Origin: Lagopus muta
Lineage: Eukaryota > Chordata > Aves > Galliformes > Phasianidae
Length of the DNA stretch: 64,000 nt
Direction: 5' to 3'
Assembly (NCBI RefSeq): GCF_023343835.1
Contig: NC_064435.1
Coordinates: 41,812,603 to 41,876,602, forward strand
The translations under genes were made by a program, and so were the position numbers. Shown one piece after another: positions 63,541-64,000 of the stretch (position 1 is its first letter; the number at the start of each line of letters is the position of its first letter). The notes under the pieces are model-generated. The model was not told the origin of the DNA, ran no database searches, and saw nothing but the letters and a program-made list of their open reading frames with translations.

Positions 63541-64000
63541 ACATTCCGGCCAGGATGAGGGAAAGGGGAAGCTGAAGCACGTGATAGCCCCATGCAACTC
63601 CCTGCTGCCCCGGCAAAGCAGCAGTCTGCAGCATACATTTATTGTCTGCTCTGCTCTGCTCTGCTCTGCTCCACTTTTTGATCACTTCACAGGTTTGCCA
63701 GCTCTCCAGGGGCCTGATCTCCAGGTTGGGAAACTTGGCTGTTACCACTTGGGAAGCGGAGCAGCAGCCACCTGCGGTGGTTTCCCAGCAGGGCTGGCTT
63801 TTCCTACTAACCCATCCTCACCTCCTTGCTCAGCCCTGCAGCCGCGGGAGAGGAACACGCCTTGTGGCCCCCAGCGCCGGGCTAATTACCCCCGGCTGCC
63901 GCTGAGGATCGCATCAATAATACAAAGCCCCGGAACACAGCAGCCTGGCATTATGCTGCCCGCTAATTAAACATTCCCTCCTCTGCAGCTAGATCTCAGA
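63541..64000. promoter_or_regulatory. GC-rich edge with homeodomain-type motifs, candidate regulatory element
   Basis: GC and CpG content rise toward the window edge. It contains an E-box CACGTG (about 63578), CTAATTA twice (near 63882 and 63962) and CCGCGG. A short plus-strand frame crosses it without family resemblance. It may be an enhancer, or the shore of a CpG island that continues beyond the window. Confidence 0.35.
63645..63671. repeat. (CTGCT)5 pentanucleotide microsatellite
   Basis: Five perfect CTGCT units (63646-63670) plus a matching base on each side. Confidence 0.95.

Noticed and set aside
1..64000. tRNA genes, CRISPR arrays, bacterial operons or a novel defence system
   Set aside because: No tRNA B-box context, no spaced direct repeats, no prokaryotic gene spacing. 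The octamer array at 49876 is contiguous and belongs to a CR1 tail.

Overview
This window reads as nuclear DNA of a bird. The evidence is the repeat content. At least fourteen stretches match CR1 retrotransposons, the dominant avian LINE; most keep the characteristic 3' end built on octamers such as ATTCTGTG/ATTCTATG, and three carry recognisable reverse-transcriptase or 3'-ORF2 remnants. There is also one solo endogenous-retrovirus LTR of a type common in bird genomes. A galliform (chicken-like) source is likely but cannot be proved from the sequence alone. No bacterial or viral gene organisation is present. No complete protein-coding gene can be named: nearly all open frames are short, unrelated to families I recognise, and typical of chance frames in vertebrate noncoding DNA, or they lie in CR1.

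Layout. 1-6.6 kb: mostly unique sequence with one weak candidate minus-strand coding exon (about 2.07-2.36 kb). 6.6-8.2 kb: a strong CpG island of about 1.5 kb with a consensus NRF1 site, two cAMP-response elements, GC boxes and consensus-like splice donors on both strands. It is the one clear promoter here and may be bidirectional. 8.4-11.2 kb: a CR1 copy and the solo LTR. 11-36 kb: a long AT-rich exon-poor stretch with old CR1 pieces at 14.7, 15.3-16.3, 22.0 and 31.2 kb. 37-46 kb: a cluster of five CR1 copies in both orientations, with a small CpG-rich patch (41.5-41.7 kb) and a possible short exon (42.5 kb) among them. 46-59 kb: mostly unique noncoding DNA, a CR1 with an expanded octamer tail at 49.9 kb, a short CR1 end at 51.0 kb, a (TGC)9 microsatellite at 55.0 kb, and a stretch at 53.7-54.0 kb resembling an ancient amniote repeat. 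59-61.2 kb: CR1 fragments including an old one of about 1 kb. 63.5-64.0 kb: rising GC/CpG content with TAATTA-type motifs at the edge.

How it works together. The simplest reading is one regulatory start region (the CpG island) driving a gene leftward, rightward or both, with most of the remaining 55 kb being intron or intergenic DNA shaped by successive CR1 insertions. Gene identity cannot be settled from this window without transcript data or homology searches.
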